A DNA stretch of 64,000 bases from Lycium barbarum (GCF_019175385.1 NC_083339.1:46796074-46860073); one strand, 5' to 3'; counted from the stretch's first letter, positions 22,208 through 34,090 are shown. Translations and numbers: made by a program. Notes: a model not told the origin generated them from the letters alone.

Positions 22208-23638
22208 TCAAAAAGGATTGGCTGGCGTACCTGGGCGTGCACTCGAAGACGCTCCTGGATCCTGCCGGCCGGTTAAAGCAAACACGCGGTTCGAAGGACC
22301 GCTGTAACCAGAAGCTGCACCACGTCCTCTGCCACGACCCGCTGGCGCTGGTGCTGGTGCTGGTGCTCCTCGCCCCGCAGGGCGCATGGCTGCTGAAGGA
22401 GAAGATGAGCCTGCAACGGACCCAGCAGGCCGGGCTGAACCCGAACTGCCCTTAAGTGGGCACTCTCTGACTCGATGGTCTGGGCTCCCACAAAAATAAC
22501 AAGCGCCCGTAGCGCGGTAACACTCCCCCGGGTGGGGCCTCCCACAATAAGAACACGGGGGTATGGGTGGCCTCGACTGACCGGGACCTCTGGAGCTCTG
22601 TCCTGCGAACTGTGGGGGCGTACTGTAGGCTGGCTGGGACGAATACCTATTTCTCTGCCGCTGGGAAGGCTCGCTCTGAAATCCCTCTGAATACCCAGCC
22701 GATCTGGCTCTCTTAGGCTGGCCCCTGTCGTAACCCCTATCAGGCCGACGTTCCCTACGTCGGTCCTCCATGCCCTGGGCGTGTGCCTGTACCCGGGCTA
22801 CATGCATCCCTGGCTGAGCAGCCACAGCCAAACAACCATCAATCAGATAAGAGTCCAGTCCCATCACATACCTGTGCACCCTGTCGGCCATCTCAGCTAC
22901 TATGGTGGGTGCATACCTAGCCAGTGAGTCGAACTCTAGGCTGTACTCGCGAACACTTCTACCATTCTGTCTCAAGTTCAAGAACCGATCAACCCTAGCT
23001 CTTCGTAGCTCTGGTGGTAGAAAATGGTCAAGAAAGGCCTTAGTAAATTCGGCCCATACCGCTGCGGGCGCGTCGGCACCCCTGGAGAGCTGCCAAGACT
23101 CATACCAATTTGCTGCCACCTCATACAGTCGATACGAAGCCAACTCCACAGACTCAGTCGGCGAAGCCTTAATCAATCGCAGTGTGCTCTCCATCTTTCT
23201 GATGAACTCCTGGGGGTCCTCCTCAGATTTTGTCCTGGAGAATTCTGGAGGACTACATGTCAAAAACTCGCGAGCCCTGGAGCTCTCATACCTGTCCGCA
23301 CGACCACCCCCAAATCCATGCCTACGAACCTGCTCCGCCATTAGTGTGGTCAATAACTGAACCGCATCTCGCATGGCCCTACTCTCCGCCCCTGCCGGTG
23401 GAGCTGGAGGCTCGGGCGCTGGAACCTCAGGAGCTTGCGGTGGAGCCGTCTCCCGATTAGCAGCCCCTGCTGTTCTAATATCCTCTCGCGAAGGGGGTGT
23501 AACAGACCCAGACGACGGGGGCACATCCTCAAGTGCAGGCTGAACACTGGCCCTGGTAACCCTCGGGGCCCGGCTGGTCTCTCCTGCCTCAATCCTGGCC
23601 TTGCCCTTCTGGGCAGCTGTTGCCTTCTTCGGAGGCAT
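22208..23638 (-). CDS. gag: Gag polyprotein of element D, intact
   Basis: The minus-strand ATG is at 23638-23636, directly after TTTCAG-TG, and the TGA is at 22210-22208, giving 476 residues without interruption. The N-terminus is basic (MPPKKATAAQKGKAR) and followed by a proline/alanine-rich region. The retrotransposon gag domain spans about residues 120-265 (EEDPQEFIRKMESTLRLIKA, then SLEFDSLARYAPTIVAEM). An Arg-rich stretch leads to two zinc-knuckle-like motifs: CSYCGRPHPGEC, a shortened variant, and CYFCGSPDHRVREC, a canonical CX2CX4HX4C. A Gly/Arg/Pro-rich tail ends ALTGRQDPGASSS, the point where the protease region starts in relatives, so the frame stops at the gag/pol border. Gag packages element RNA into particles. 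It is the only intact coding gene in the window, GC-rich compared with its LTRs. Confidence 0.95.
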   Translation of the reverse strand: MPPKKATAAQKGKARIEAGETSRAPRVTRASVQPALEDVPPSSGSVTPPSREDIRTAGAANRETAPPQAPEVPAPEPPAPPAGAESRAMRDAVQLLTTLMAEQVRRHGFGGGRADRYESSRAREFLTCSPPEFSRTKSEEDPQEFIRKMESTLRLIKASPTESVELASYRLYEVAANWYESWQLSRGADAPAAVWAEFTKAFLDHFLPPELRRARVDRFLNLRQNGRSVREYSLEFDSLARYAPTIVAEMADRVHRYVMGLDSYLIDGCLAVAAQPGMHVARVQAHAQGMEDRRRERRPDRGYDRGQPKRARSAGYSEGFQSEPSQRQRNRYSSQPAYSTPPQFAGQSSRGPGQSRPPIPPCSYCGRPHPGECYRATGACYFCGSPDHRVRECPLKGSSGSARPAGSVAGSSSPSAAMRPAGRGAPAPAPAPAGRGRGRGAASGYSGPSNRVFALTGRQDPGASSSARPGTPANPF

Positions 23639-23841
23639 CACTGAAACATAGCAGATCGTTAGGAGAGGTTCATCCTACTAATACAGTTCTATCGCACGAT
23701 CTAAAGATCCAAAGAAGGGTAACATCCTAAATGCCCTGTAGCTTCCCGTTTATAGATGTGGTGCACAACACATCGATAAACAAGACTCTACTAGACACGG
23801 CCTGTAGACATTCCGAGGACTAACCGCTCTGATACCACTTT
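23639..23841 (-). promoter_or_regulatory. Element D leader: primer binding site, palindromic-loop hairpin, acceptor
   Basis: On the minus strand: TGGTATCAGAGCGG at 23838-23825 (tRNA-Met type), then the conserved leader. The hairpin at 23781-23748 pairs GTTTAT with ATAAAC and GATGTG with CACATC around loop TTGTGCAC, whose hexamer GTGCAC (23766-23761) is self-complementary. AGATCGTGCGATAGAAC follows near 23700-23684. CTAAC and TTTCAG (AG at plus 23641-23642) lie just before the ATG. Confidence 0.85.
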
Positions 23842-26800
23842 TGTCACGACCCAAACCCCGTGGGCCACGACTGGTACCCTAACTGGATACCCATACGTAC
23901 CTATCTGATCGAATTCGAATCATACAAATATTTTATTTTTTTTTCGTTTCAAAACAGAAGTACGGAAATAGGCCGATACAAATACGGCACGCGCGCAACC
24001 ATACGTATATATACATATATACCTGAACATACAGACATTTACAAGTAAGCCGATAAGGCTAACATACAGACGAAACCCGTAACCCACACATCTATCTACA
24101 GGCCTCTACAGACATACAAAATCATATGGCGGGACAGGGCCCCGCCGTACCCAGAATATACACACATACGGAGTACACAGAAGACAGAAAATATATACCA
24201 AAAGATATGCTCCGGGTCAAAGGAGCTCTTCAAAAAAGCAGAGTCGGAAACCTACGCGGGCGGCGTATCACCTGGTGCGTCTGTACCTGCGGGCATGTAG
24301 CGCAGCCCCCGAAGAACGGGGGTCAGTACGGAAAATGTACCGAGTATTTTAAAGCAGAAACATAACAGATATAAACATAGTCCGAACCGGAGTCACAGAA
24401 ATATAACGGACAGGACCATAAATCAGACTGACGGACAGAGTTATGATCCAGACAGACATACAGAATCGTGTTCCATACAAATAAACAGAATTATAGTTCG
24501 GACAGACAGACGGAATCACAATACGGACGGATGGGCAGAATCAGAACCCATACGGACATACAGAGTCAGAATCCATACCGACATACAGAAATAGTCGAAG
24601 CACAGACGGACAGACAGTAGTATGTCAGACAGAATTATGCATGCAGAGTAGCACAGAGTCATACAAAATCATACAGAGGCGTGTGCTTTATAAGTACAGA
24701 TAGCACACGCATATATTCATACAGATCCCGGCCCTGTCTGGGGGCGCGGTAACAGAACCCGGCCCTCTTAGTACGGGACGCGGTGGACAGACAGAATCAT
24801 ATCAGATCATATGCCATCCTGGCCGCCATCCCCATACACAGATCATACAGACATACAGATCCCGGCCCGTACGCCGAGGGACGCGGTGAACAATGCAGAG
24901 AAAATATGCACGATAACAGAACCTGGCCCGGGTCGCAGTGAAAGAATGCATTGAGACAGACACGAATCGATAAATGAGAAACCACCTACCTACAAACTCA
25001 ACATACAGACTCGATCAATCAGAAGGGTGCCAAACGGCGAGCCAAAATCAGAATATCCAGATAGTATGCATAGCACGCGCTCATATCCTAGTTAGGAAGG
25101 CACGACAGATTATCAGAATGGGATGCTCGGATGTTCAGAAATCATATTGTATAAATTACACAAAACTATCCATAATATTCACAAAATAATAGTTCAGAAG
25201 TTTTTGGAGAAGATCGGACCAAAACAGAAGTATTTTAAAAATCGTACCGGAAGTATCGGGCCTTGTGGGCCCACCTTGGACCAACCCGAGGCTACATACG
25301 TAAATTACTGATGATTGACCTTATGAGGTCACCCATACTCATTCGGAAGTATTCCGACTCCGTTTGGGGAAGTTTTGTGCAAAATCTCACTTTAAGGACA
25401 ATTTGTAAGAAAATAGGTTCAATTGAACTGAAGGAATTAGAGCGGTTTTCCGTCTCGAATTCCGGGGAACGGAGTCGGACCTAAGGCTCGCGGCCGAGCC
25501 TACCACATCCAGAACATGCCTAGGAACGTAGAGAAGTGCTTCACATACCTCGATGGCGCCTTATGCTCGCTCGGCGTCAATCCAAATTTCGTCCAAAATC
25601 TGGAAATGGTCAAGTTTACCATTTGGTTAGTTTCATTCTTTCAATACCCCAAGCTTACACATACTTGCCTACCGAAATTTCGGCAGCATTTCCTCTGTAT
25701 ATACGACATCCCCAAAAGTTAAAACACAGCCAACAACCAACACAACAACCCAGAGAATGATATCAAACAACAACAAACATCAAGACATACATTAAGGCAT
25801 CATTAGCCATCTTCCAACATAACGAAACATTTTTCGTTTCAAACTTACATTTCCAAACCAAACTTATTATTTTCGCATCTATTATCCATCAAGATCATTA
25901 TAGCATACGTCGGAGGCATATCATACCATTTCCACACAATATACACACGATATACAAACATACAAACTTTCCATTAAAGCCACTACTTATCCAATTTTTC
26001 CAACCTTCCACATACAAGTTCATCAACACATTTTTACATTCCAAATTCATTATCATCAATCACAATTTTAAGACATTAGGCTAAAGCGACTCTCTTTCCG
26101 ACAACGACTTAACAAACAATTCCTCGTTTTTGGCTTAACCATTATCCCTCAATCTACTTCACAAAGCCATAACACAATTAACATACAACCAAAATCAAAT
26201 TCACATTCCATACTACACATAGTACCACACGGCCAACATACTATATTTTCCAACTCTCACTAATTCATCCCACTTTCCTTTCTAATATAATTTCCACCAT
26301 ACTACAACTAACTTACACAAGAATTCAAACCATTACAATCATGCAATACATACACATGCATTCGGCCACCACCCATATTTTTCAACATACAAAATTTCCA
26401 TGTTTTTCCTTCATTCACACATACTACAACATACCTATATCATTTTTAACACAACAAAAGCATGGAATCCTTACCTTTCTTCAAGTTCTTCACTTGGGGT
26501 TGAAGTTGTTTTCTTGCCAAAATCTTTATATCAACTTGTAGATAATCTTGTGCTTAACAATAATCTCTCAAGGGATGAACTTTTTAAACCTAAGAATTGG
26601 CTCAAAAAAAATTTTCTTTCTTTTCCTTTTCTTTCTCTCTTGAACCCGAACCCTCTCTCTCTTTTCTTCTTGATTTTTCTTTGATTTTTCTTGAAGGTTC
26701 CACAAGATAAGGCAACTTATATTGTTTTTTCATCACATGGGAATTGGTTTGCCCATGGACTTGGGCCTTTGTTTGGCCGGTTGGGCCATTGCCATTTGGG

Positions 26801-27030
26801 CCTAATTCTTCTTATCATTTTTTTTTTTAGCCCAAAATTGTTGGTTACATATTAATCCATAAGGCAAATTTCCAAAATTCCGATTTTTGCCCTTGGCCAC
26901 CTTTCGTAATTCTATACCATTGACTTCATAACTCACACATTCACACCAAGTAGTGTCCAATTGTGGCCTTATTCATCACAAGTCCATTTATCTTGAATTT
27001 TTCGAATAAACAAAAATGTCGGATGTAACA
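23842..27030 (-). mobile_element. 5' LTR of element D
   Basis: On the plus strand it runs TGTCACGACCC...CGGATGTAACA; the primer binding site abuts at 23841. It is 3189 bp, nearly identical to the 3' LTR. Minus-strand modules: TATA-like AATATAAGT at 26723-26715, donor AAAG/GTAAGG with GT at 26474-26473 (about 245 bp later), CCGAAATTTCGG box at 25669-25700, minisatellite at about 24720-24940, and triple stem-loop at 24287-24342. Confidence 0.95.
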
Positions 27031-27035
27031 GCTCA
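27031..27035. repeat. Target-site duplication of element D, right copy (GCTCA)
   Basis: Exact repeat of 17587-17591. Confidence 0.97.
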
Positions 27036-28396
27036 CTTATTGGTTTCACACTTGCATTCATTCTTTATTCATATAGAACATGTCACATCTTTAGTCATTT
27101 CCTCGATATACTTTACTTACTTTGTATTATAGTTCTTGCTACGTTCTCATTATATCCTGATCATAATCAACTCTATAGAGTGCCGCTTTTTGATCTCATT
27201 CGCAAGCCTGCTTATAAAATAGAATAAACCTCGTGAAGTAAGCATACTTAACCTATTACTCTTTTTGATTAGGCCTATTACACTTACCACGTTAGTTGTC
27301 TTACCTTTCGTATTTCGTACCCCTGTCTCAGTCATGTTGTTACTTTATTTTGCTAATAGACTTGTCGTATTTTACTTGTGCTTATCCATCCAATCAATAC
27401 TTCAGTATCACACTCTATTGGAGTTACCCTTTCTCTTCTATGTCATGTTTTAGTACTACTAGTCTCCCTAATTTACTCTGGTATTTCTCTTTACCATATC
27501 AATGTCGATCTTATAATTATCGTTACTATCAATTCAACTACATTTAACTCATTTCTTGAAGTTGTCAATGATACTCCTAACTTAATCTTGTCCCGCCATT
27601 ACTTTTTATACAACATATTTTCCCGTTAGGACATATTACAAGCTTATATCTTATCTCCTTTAAATTCTAGGAAAATTTCGGCAGAGTTTCCTCTATATTT
27701 CTTACTATCCAAAACCTGCACGCAGCAAATACCAATAATGCCTCATAGGGCTAATATATACACGACATATCTTGGCCACACAGGGCTACCAATTTCAAGT
27801 AAAAAGTACAAAGATGTCGAAACTTACCTCATATATCACACCTCAAGATGTACCTGATCCTTTAGCGATCTGCCCTGTTATACCTTTCTATTTACTTTCC
27901 CTTTCATTCTTCAGCTTTACATTTCAATCGTACCTCAATATTCTTACCTTACCCGACATACATCTTTCGTACCGTTGCTTACCTTTGTACTGATTCATTC
28001 AATTTGTTTAGTTCACAAACTTATAACTGAACTTTTCATCAAGAGATACATTTAATCAATTCCTTTGTTGTACTTACACTGACTTACCTCTATGACAACC
28101 AATCCATTATCATATAAATACATATTCTGATAACGTAGCCTCAACGAAGTGACTTACCTCTGTAACTTCCAATATCATCACTAACTTTCTTCTGTCGATA
28201 CAGTTCTTCTGCTGAAATCAACGGTTAGTATAAGGCTTAGCTCTATCGCACGATCTTATATATGAAAGAAAAGTAACCATCCTAAAGGCCTTGTAGCCTC
28301 CTATTTATAAATGTGGCTCGCAACACACCATAAAAAAGACTCTACTAGACACGACTTTGCAGACAACCCCTAGGACAAACTGCTCTGATACCACTT
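27036..28396 (-). mobile_element. Element E leader and proximal internal region (non-coding)
   Basis: On the minus strand the leader at 28396-28212 matches the gag-coding elements: TGGTATCAGAGCAG, GTCTGCAAAGTCGTGTC, a decayed hairpin (loop TTGCGAGCC, palindrome lost), AAGATCGTGCGATAGAGC, CTAAC and TTTCAG. Where gag should start, the sequence becomes purine-rich and non-coding, with several GAGGTAAGT copies near 27830, 28080 and 28145. A GAGGAAACTCTGCCGAAATTT box (27662-27697) matches the block that follows pol in G and H2. E is therefore a large non-coding (LARD-like) derivative keeping only leader and tail signals. Confidence 0.7.
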
Positions 28397-31252
28397 TGTC
28401 ACACCCCAATCCTGATAGGGCATGATAGGCACCCGACCCTTACTTAGGGTCGAGCGAACCTGCTAGTTCTCGTTATACTCATAATCTCACTGGACTCTTA
28501 ATCATGAAAATGATATGCATAATGAAATCTTTTCAAAACATTCTTTTCGTATTTCTTAAATCAAGTAAAATCTGTAACAACATAAGTCCGTAAAGTAATG
28601 GTAAATGATATGTCAGCTTACATAGCCGCTTACAGACTGACACACTGTATACATGACTCTGTCTGCAAAAGTCTCTAATGTAGAACATGATATCAAAAAA
28701 TAATTTGGGACAGGGCCCCAACATACCCATAATGCATCTAACTCAAATCATAAAGAAATACTCTGACTCGGCTATACTCTGAATGAAATGGAGCTTGCCA
28801 ATCCAGCTGATAGCCTGGGAATACCCTACAGTCAGTCTCCAGTATAATCTTTCCAGCAAAATAATCTGGGTCTGCGGGGCATGAAAACAGCGCCCCCAGG
28901 AAAAGGGACGTCAGTTGGAACAATGTATCGAGTATGTAAGGCAGCATTAATCACAAAGAATGAGATATAAGTCATAATGAAAGTACAAGAAACCACCTGT
29001 AATATGAATAGCCCCGAAGGCAGAGAATAACAATGTAAGTAGCCCCAAAGACAATGACTAGAAATGTAAATATATACCGTACCCAGCCCTTTAGTAAGGG
29101 ACTCGGTGAAATGTAAATATATACCGTACCCGGCCCTTTAGTAAGGGACTCGGTAAAATGTAAATATATATCGTACCCGGCCCTTTAGTGAGGGACTCGG
29201 TGTGTATAGCCAACTAATCAGTGGTTGCACATCTATGTGTTGTACCCGACCGACTATGGCGCGGCTCGGTGTCAGTAACATAATGTATACATATATATAG
29301 AGGCAAATGAATGCAAGTGAGACTCATAAGACTCATATGATATGATGATATGATGTAGAAACGTAAGATCCTCATGTACCATTAAGAAGCACTAATATCA
29401 ATATGTGAAGCCTTTGGAATTTTAGATACGAAATAATATATAATAAGATAGCCTTTGGAAACAAGGATATATGTCATTTTGATGTTCTAAGAGTAGGAGC
29501 CACTTTTGGAGTTTATACGTTTGTCATTCGTTTCATAAGATCATGCCAAAAGAAGAAAAAGGGAATAGCCTTAACATACCTATTCTTAGCTTAACGGCTC
29601 AAGAACTCAACTCGTATCTGCTCCACGATCTATATCTAACAACAATGATACTATCGTTAATTATACAAACGATTCTTTTAATCGTATAATGAAACTTTAA
29701 CTTATCCTAAAACAAAATGGGCAGCACCTCCCCAGTTCTTCTCATTTTCCCAAACTCCATATATCAACAACAACAACAACCAAAACAATCCAGCAAGTGT
29801 ATATACATCAATAACAAGATACCATGTAGCAACAACAAGTCACAAACATTTCACGACGAGCGACAAGCTCGGACACTTTTAACAAACACACTCCTCCAAT
29901 TTTATCAATGAAAACAACAAAAATTTACTCAAGTTACTCCAACCATTTCCAGCTACAACACAACCCAAAAATATACCTTAAATTATCCCACACAACAACA
30001 ACAACAATAATTTGTCCGATGTCCCGCTATTAATTTTGTATTTCTCATCCCGCGATTTAGCTATGGCTCGGATGAACTTAAATATATCAAGAATAAAAGA
30101 ATTCTTACCTTATATGCCAAGAACTACTCTTCTTCCATATTACTTCTCTTTTAAGAAATCTCCGATTTGCTAGGATCCGAAGGAACACGACGTTAGAATC
30201 AAGAAATCGACGGAGAAATAATCGTGCATAGACCATGAGATAACCTTACCTATGAAGCTCTTGGACAAGAGGAATGAAATCTAGGTCGTATTGGAAAGGA
30301 GTTGCTCAATTGAGTGAGCTACTTTGGATCAGAATGTTATATCCATAGAGGAAAGAAAAGTGCCTATCTATTCGTTTTATATAACTTGGGAAAGATTGAG
30401 AATTTTTACTCCTATATAGAAGAGATATATACCGTCCAATTTACTGGAAAAAAACATGTTCATCATTCACTTAGTGGACAACCACGTGTAAGGAAACTTA
30501 GTGACATAATTGTCTTACACAAATAAAGTAATGGGATAATTATCTTCTTCTCCCTTTCTTTTATTTTATATAAATGGAAAGTGGGGGAACTTTAGCACTT
30601 ACTATAATTGCAACATATAGCCACCAAATTTTATATAAAAGATTCATTTCTTCCCGTTGCATAAAAGTGCCACGTGGAAATTCATGGATTTGTCCACTAA
30701 TAATCTAGTTAATCCCTTTTGTCTTTCACTATACTCCAAAATTCAACCAATTACACATGTAATTAATTTCTTGATCTCAATTTATTTAAACTATGATCAC
30801 CTTTAACATACTCCATATACCCATTACCATGAACATGTAATATAACACTAGTCCACAGCCTCATTTGCCATACATAAAATATTATTTGCAATCATCGTCG
30901 TCGCACTTTTCCAGCTTAAATCATTTTGGGACTTCATTCCTCGTATACACCAAGTTCTTGATTTTCATGCTTGAATATGACCAAATCCTACGGCCTCGGT
31001 AAAATTTGCACATGTTGGACGGTTCCATTTCCTGGTCCAAAAATACGAGATGTTATAGCTTGGACCGTATTTAATTCGAATAAATTTCGAACCATGATGA
31101 AACTTATCTTCTTTGATTTGGATAACTTTTAATCCTTATGATACATCCGTAATCACTCTAACCACCTATAAGCTTGGGGGATAACCTCATCTCCATTACT
31201 AGTGTCATTTAACTCGCACGCTTTTTAATGCATGAAAACAAGGGATGTAACA
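28397..31252 (-). mobile_element. 5' LTR of element E (minus orientation)
   Basis: On the plus strand it runs TGTCACACCCC...AGGGATGTAACA with the primer binding site on its left, so it is a 5' LTR (2856 bp). It contains the fourth hairpin at 28705-28721 (changed but still paired at two positions), a decayed triple stem-loop at about 28873-28930, a minisatellite at 29083-29225, and a donor-like AAG/GTAAGA at 30108-30107. Its outer edge abuts a truncated plus-strand LTR of F at 31253, so E inserted into the LTR of F. Confidence 0.85.
29083..29225 (-). repeat. Minisatellite in E LTR
   Basis: There are three regular units of about 61 bp, each with CGTACCCGGCCCTTTAGTAA followed by GGGACTCGGT and an AT-rich spacer. 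A diverged fourth unit lies near 29240-29270. CCCTTTAGTAAGGG is a stem-loop in each unit. Confidence 0.85.
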
Positions 31253-31835
31253 ATATCCGCCTTACGAGGCAATCAAATGTACAGGTTATCTCTTTATTTC
31301 ACGTTATGTTCCATATCTCTTATTATTGTTTTATTCACGCCTTACATACTCAATACACTGTTCTTACTGACGTCCTTTCTTATGGACGCTGCGTTCAAGC
31401 CCGCAGGAAGAAAGGTAGATGGACCAGATCCTTAGGAGCTTTATCAGCGAAGTTTAGAATGGCTCCAATTGTTCTGGGGCTGCAGTTTATTGCTATTACT
31501 CCATTGTGTATATACTTAGGCATGGCGAAGTCCTGCCCGTCTTCGTGGATTCCTGTATTCTATATATAGAGGCTCGTAGATAGATGTGTGTAGCTGGACG
31601 TTCCTTAGCCTTGTCAGTTCATATTGTTGTTTAATATTTTGTCAGCCTCGTCGGCTTATGTTTATGGCGTAGTTGCTAGTGATTATATTGAAATGTGTTG
31701 TTTTCTGGTGATGCATGCTTTAAAGATTATGATACCCATGCGGTCCACCTAGAAATCCTTATGGAATGTTAGACCAGAAGTGCTCGGTAGGCTAGTACCG
31801 GGTACCCATCAAGGCCCTCTAGTTGGGTCATGAAA
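31253..31835 (+). mobile_element. 3' tail of the 5' LTR of element F
   Basis: It begins abruptly where the LTR of E ends and finishes with a decayed LTR end (GGGTCATGAAA for GGGTCGTGACA) beside a primer binding site. The triple stem-loop is at 31351-31407. Its 5' part should lie beyond the far end of E and is not recognisable here. Confidence 0.75.
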
Positions 31836-32044
31836 AAAGTGGTATCAGACCAGTTCATCCTAGGATGTGTCTACGAGCCGTGTCCGGTAGAGTCTTGTTT
31901 ATGGGTGTGAAGCGCGCCACACTTATCAGAAGGAGGTTGTGGGGCATTTAGGAATGATTGACCTTTCTTTTTCATCTTAGATCGTGAGATATAGCCATGC
32001 TATCAGGATCCCTTTTTTCCTAACCGTGTGCTATGATTTCAATG
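31836..32044 (+). promoter_or_regulatory. Element F leader with GCGCGC-loop hairpin
   Basis: The primer binding site is TGGTATCAGACCAG at 31840-31853 (one change from the others). The hairpin near 31897-31927 has GTGTG with CACAC around AAGCGCGC (hexamer 31912-31917); its outer stem is weakened (GTTTAT with TTATCA). AGATCGTGAGATATAGCC follows near 31979. CTAAC is kept, but the acceptor before gag reads TTTCAATG, so AG is lost. Confidence 0.75.
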
Positions 32045-32316
32045 ATGTCTATGAAGAGGAAAGCTACAACGGCCTAGAAGGGCAAGACGGTTGCCGGAAA
32101 AAGGACTGAACGGGAGCCACCGACAAAGATAGAAGAGGATGAGTCTTATAACAAGGTTCCATATCGGACCTCTCCTACTTCACCCCTACTAGAGGAGCAC
32201 GAAGGAGCCTCAGCTCTAGCTCCAATACCCCTAGTCCCTCCACCAATTACCGAGGGCCAGCAGATGAGAGAGGCTATTCAGTTGCTAATCCAGTTAGTCG
32301 CCGCTCAGGCCTAGCG
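32045..32316 (+). pseudogene. gag: Element F gag, N-terminal part
   Basis: It starts MSMKRKATTA with a stop (TAG for CAG) eleven codons in, then shows the acidic and proline-rich N-terminal region typical of these gags. It ends in LVAAQA, where element G is inserted. The gene continues at 42678. The reading across the insertion (A-Q-R-Q-G-A-G) matches C, which places the target-site duplication of G inside this gene. Confidence 0.85.
32312..32316. repeat. Target-site duplication of element G, left copy (TAGCG, diverged)
   Basis: It pairs with CAACG at 42678-42682 and differs by two transitions. Homologous gags support CAACG as the original (codons Gln-Arg). Confidence 0.7.
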
Positions 32317-32669
32317 TGTTACACCTCGGAAGATTCCATATTGATGCACAGTGAATAGACTAACGAAGGGCACGAAGTATACGGTATTGCAATAAGTGAG
32401 AAATGACATTGAATAACCCTAATTAAGATTGTAAAGACATTCGAGGTAAGAGGAGAAAGTTTGCCAAGAGAAGGCAAGGCATACGATAGGTATCGGAAAG
32501 GATTTACGAGTAACAAGTTAATGATGATTTAATAGTGTCTTTGAGAAGAATTATAACGTCCCTTAGATCGTTAATGAGGTGTTAAACAAGTATTAAGAAG
32601 ATTCCGTAAGGATTGGAGACCAAACGAAGTGACGAGAACAAGATCAGAGAAAAGATGGTTTTCACGGCC

Positions 32670-32870
32670 GATTATACGGTCCGTATAATGGTCCGCATAA
32701 TCGTCACAGTGAAGGTCCCTCACTAATGGCATTATACGGTCACTTATACGGACCGTATAAAATTATATGGACCGTATAATGTGCCGTATAATGGTCACAG
32801 AAGCGACATATTGAAGCGGCAAAATCACGGTCACTTATACGGACCGTATAAGTGTCCGTATATTTTCCCG
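32670..32870 (+). promoter_or_regulatory. Array of TTATACGG/CCGTATAA palindromes upstream of the TATA-like box
   Basis: There are about eight full or half copies of the odd palindrome TTATACGG-A-CCGTATAA or its inverse within 200 bp, directly before the presumed promoter. Equivalent arrays occur in H1, H2, J and the other LTR of G. Position suggests an enhancer; function is inference. Confidence 0.7.
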
Positions 32871-33954
32871 ACGGGTCAGATTTTTAGGTTATTAAAAAGG
32901 GACCAAGTTCATTATTTCATTTCATTTTTCACCCAACACTTCAAGAACTCTCTAGAACCCTCTCCACTCTTCATCCATAAGAACTCAAGAGAAATTTATG
33001 ATCAACTTCATCAAACTAAGAAAACAAAGTATAAGAAACTCATTAGAGATCATCCAAGTCAAGAAATGTCATTGTAAGTGAACTAGGGTTTTGGCTCAAG
33101 TGAAGTATTTCCACCCAAAGCTTATTCCTACAAAATCTAAGGTAAGTTTTATGGTATTTACATGTTGTTTAAGGTATTGAGAAGTTGAAACGCTTGGATT
33201 GTAGAAGGAGATAGAAAATGGGTCATGAATGTGGGAATAGTGTAATTTTTGAGTAATAACTTGGGTTGAGTAATGATTCGTGATATGTTATGAATATAAT
33301 CATGTTATGAATGATATTGAAAACATGGGATAAACATTGTATATGAGTGAATGTAATAGTGTGCTATGACCATGGATATGGAAGACTCGAAGTGAATTGA
33401 GGAATATGGATGATGTAGGTAAATAAAGACCATTGTTATGATGTTGTGAATGTTATTACTGATGTTTGGGAGTTGATATATGATATGGAGGAAGTCGTAT
33501 AAATAAAGGAAATGTTGTCCATTTCTCTCTAGCTTTAGTCATGTATACTAAGCTATCGATTTTCTAATGATAGTATAACTCTAATGAAGGTAGAAACGTG
33601 AGCATTGAAAGAGAACGTGCAAGTGATAGAATAGTTGAACGGAAAGGTATGTAAGGATAACCTTTCTTTCATAAGGCATGGTTCTTTAGCCAAATATCTA
33701 ATCTTCTATAAGCCTATGATGTCCTCCAAATGATGCTATCTTCAAAAGCTACTGAGCTCATGATTCTCGATATGTTACGATTGTACTAAATTCCTCATAT
33801 GTCGAGCAATCCTCTAAGGATAGATGTAATGAATGACGATAGTAATGATGCTAAAGATGCTTATGAGCTTTTATGTATATGTGCCTATGTATGGCTATTG
33901 TGAAACCCCGAGCTTATATGGCCGAGTAGAATATATATATATTGCGCGCGCACC

Positions 33955-34090
33955 ACTGCAGTCAGGTATGGATAACACTGAGCCTTGGTAGGGCCAGGTA
34001 TGTATAACACTGAGCCTTGGTAGGGCCAGGTATGTACGACACTGAGCCTTGTCATGGCCGGGTATGTGAAACCACTGAACCTTCATGGAT
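33955..34090 (+). repeat. Minisatellite in G 5' LTR
   Basis: Four units share ACACTGAGCCTTGGTAGGGC followed by CAGGTATGTA, with a period of about 40 bp. The other LTR has the same array at 41795-41935, and solo LTR J has it inverted at about 54755-54870. Confidence 0.8.

Larger units (their letters stand above)
17592..27030 (-). mobile_element. Element D: complete gag-only (TR-GAG-like) LTR retrotransposon
   Basis: This is a full-length minus-strand element bounded by a perfect 5-bp duplication. It has two LTRs of about 3.19 kb, a primer binding site at 23838-23825, one intact gag frame, a polypurine tract at 20796-20783, and only about 3.06 kb between LTRs. No protease, RT, RNase H or integrase motif is present, so it must rely on enzymes from a relative. 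Reading the two LTRs side by side I see about eleven differences in 3.19 kb, so insertion was recent. Non-autonomous elements with an intact gag are known in plants as TR-GAG; this one fits that class. It sits inside the internal region of element E. Confidence 0.93.

Noticed and set aside
22237..22690. Plus-strand frames opposite the D gag
   Set aside because: They are antisense shadows of a GC-rich gene; only the minus-strand frame has gag and zinc-knuckle motifs.
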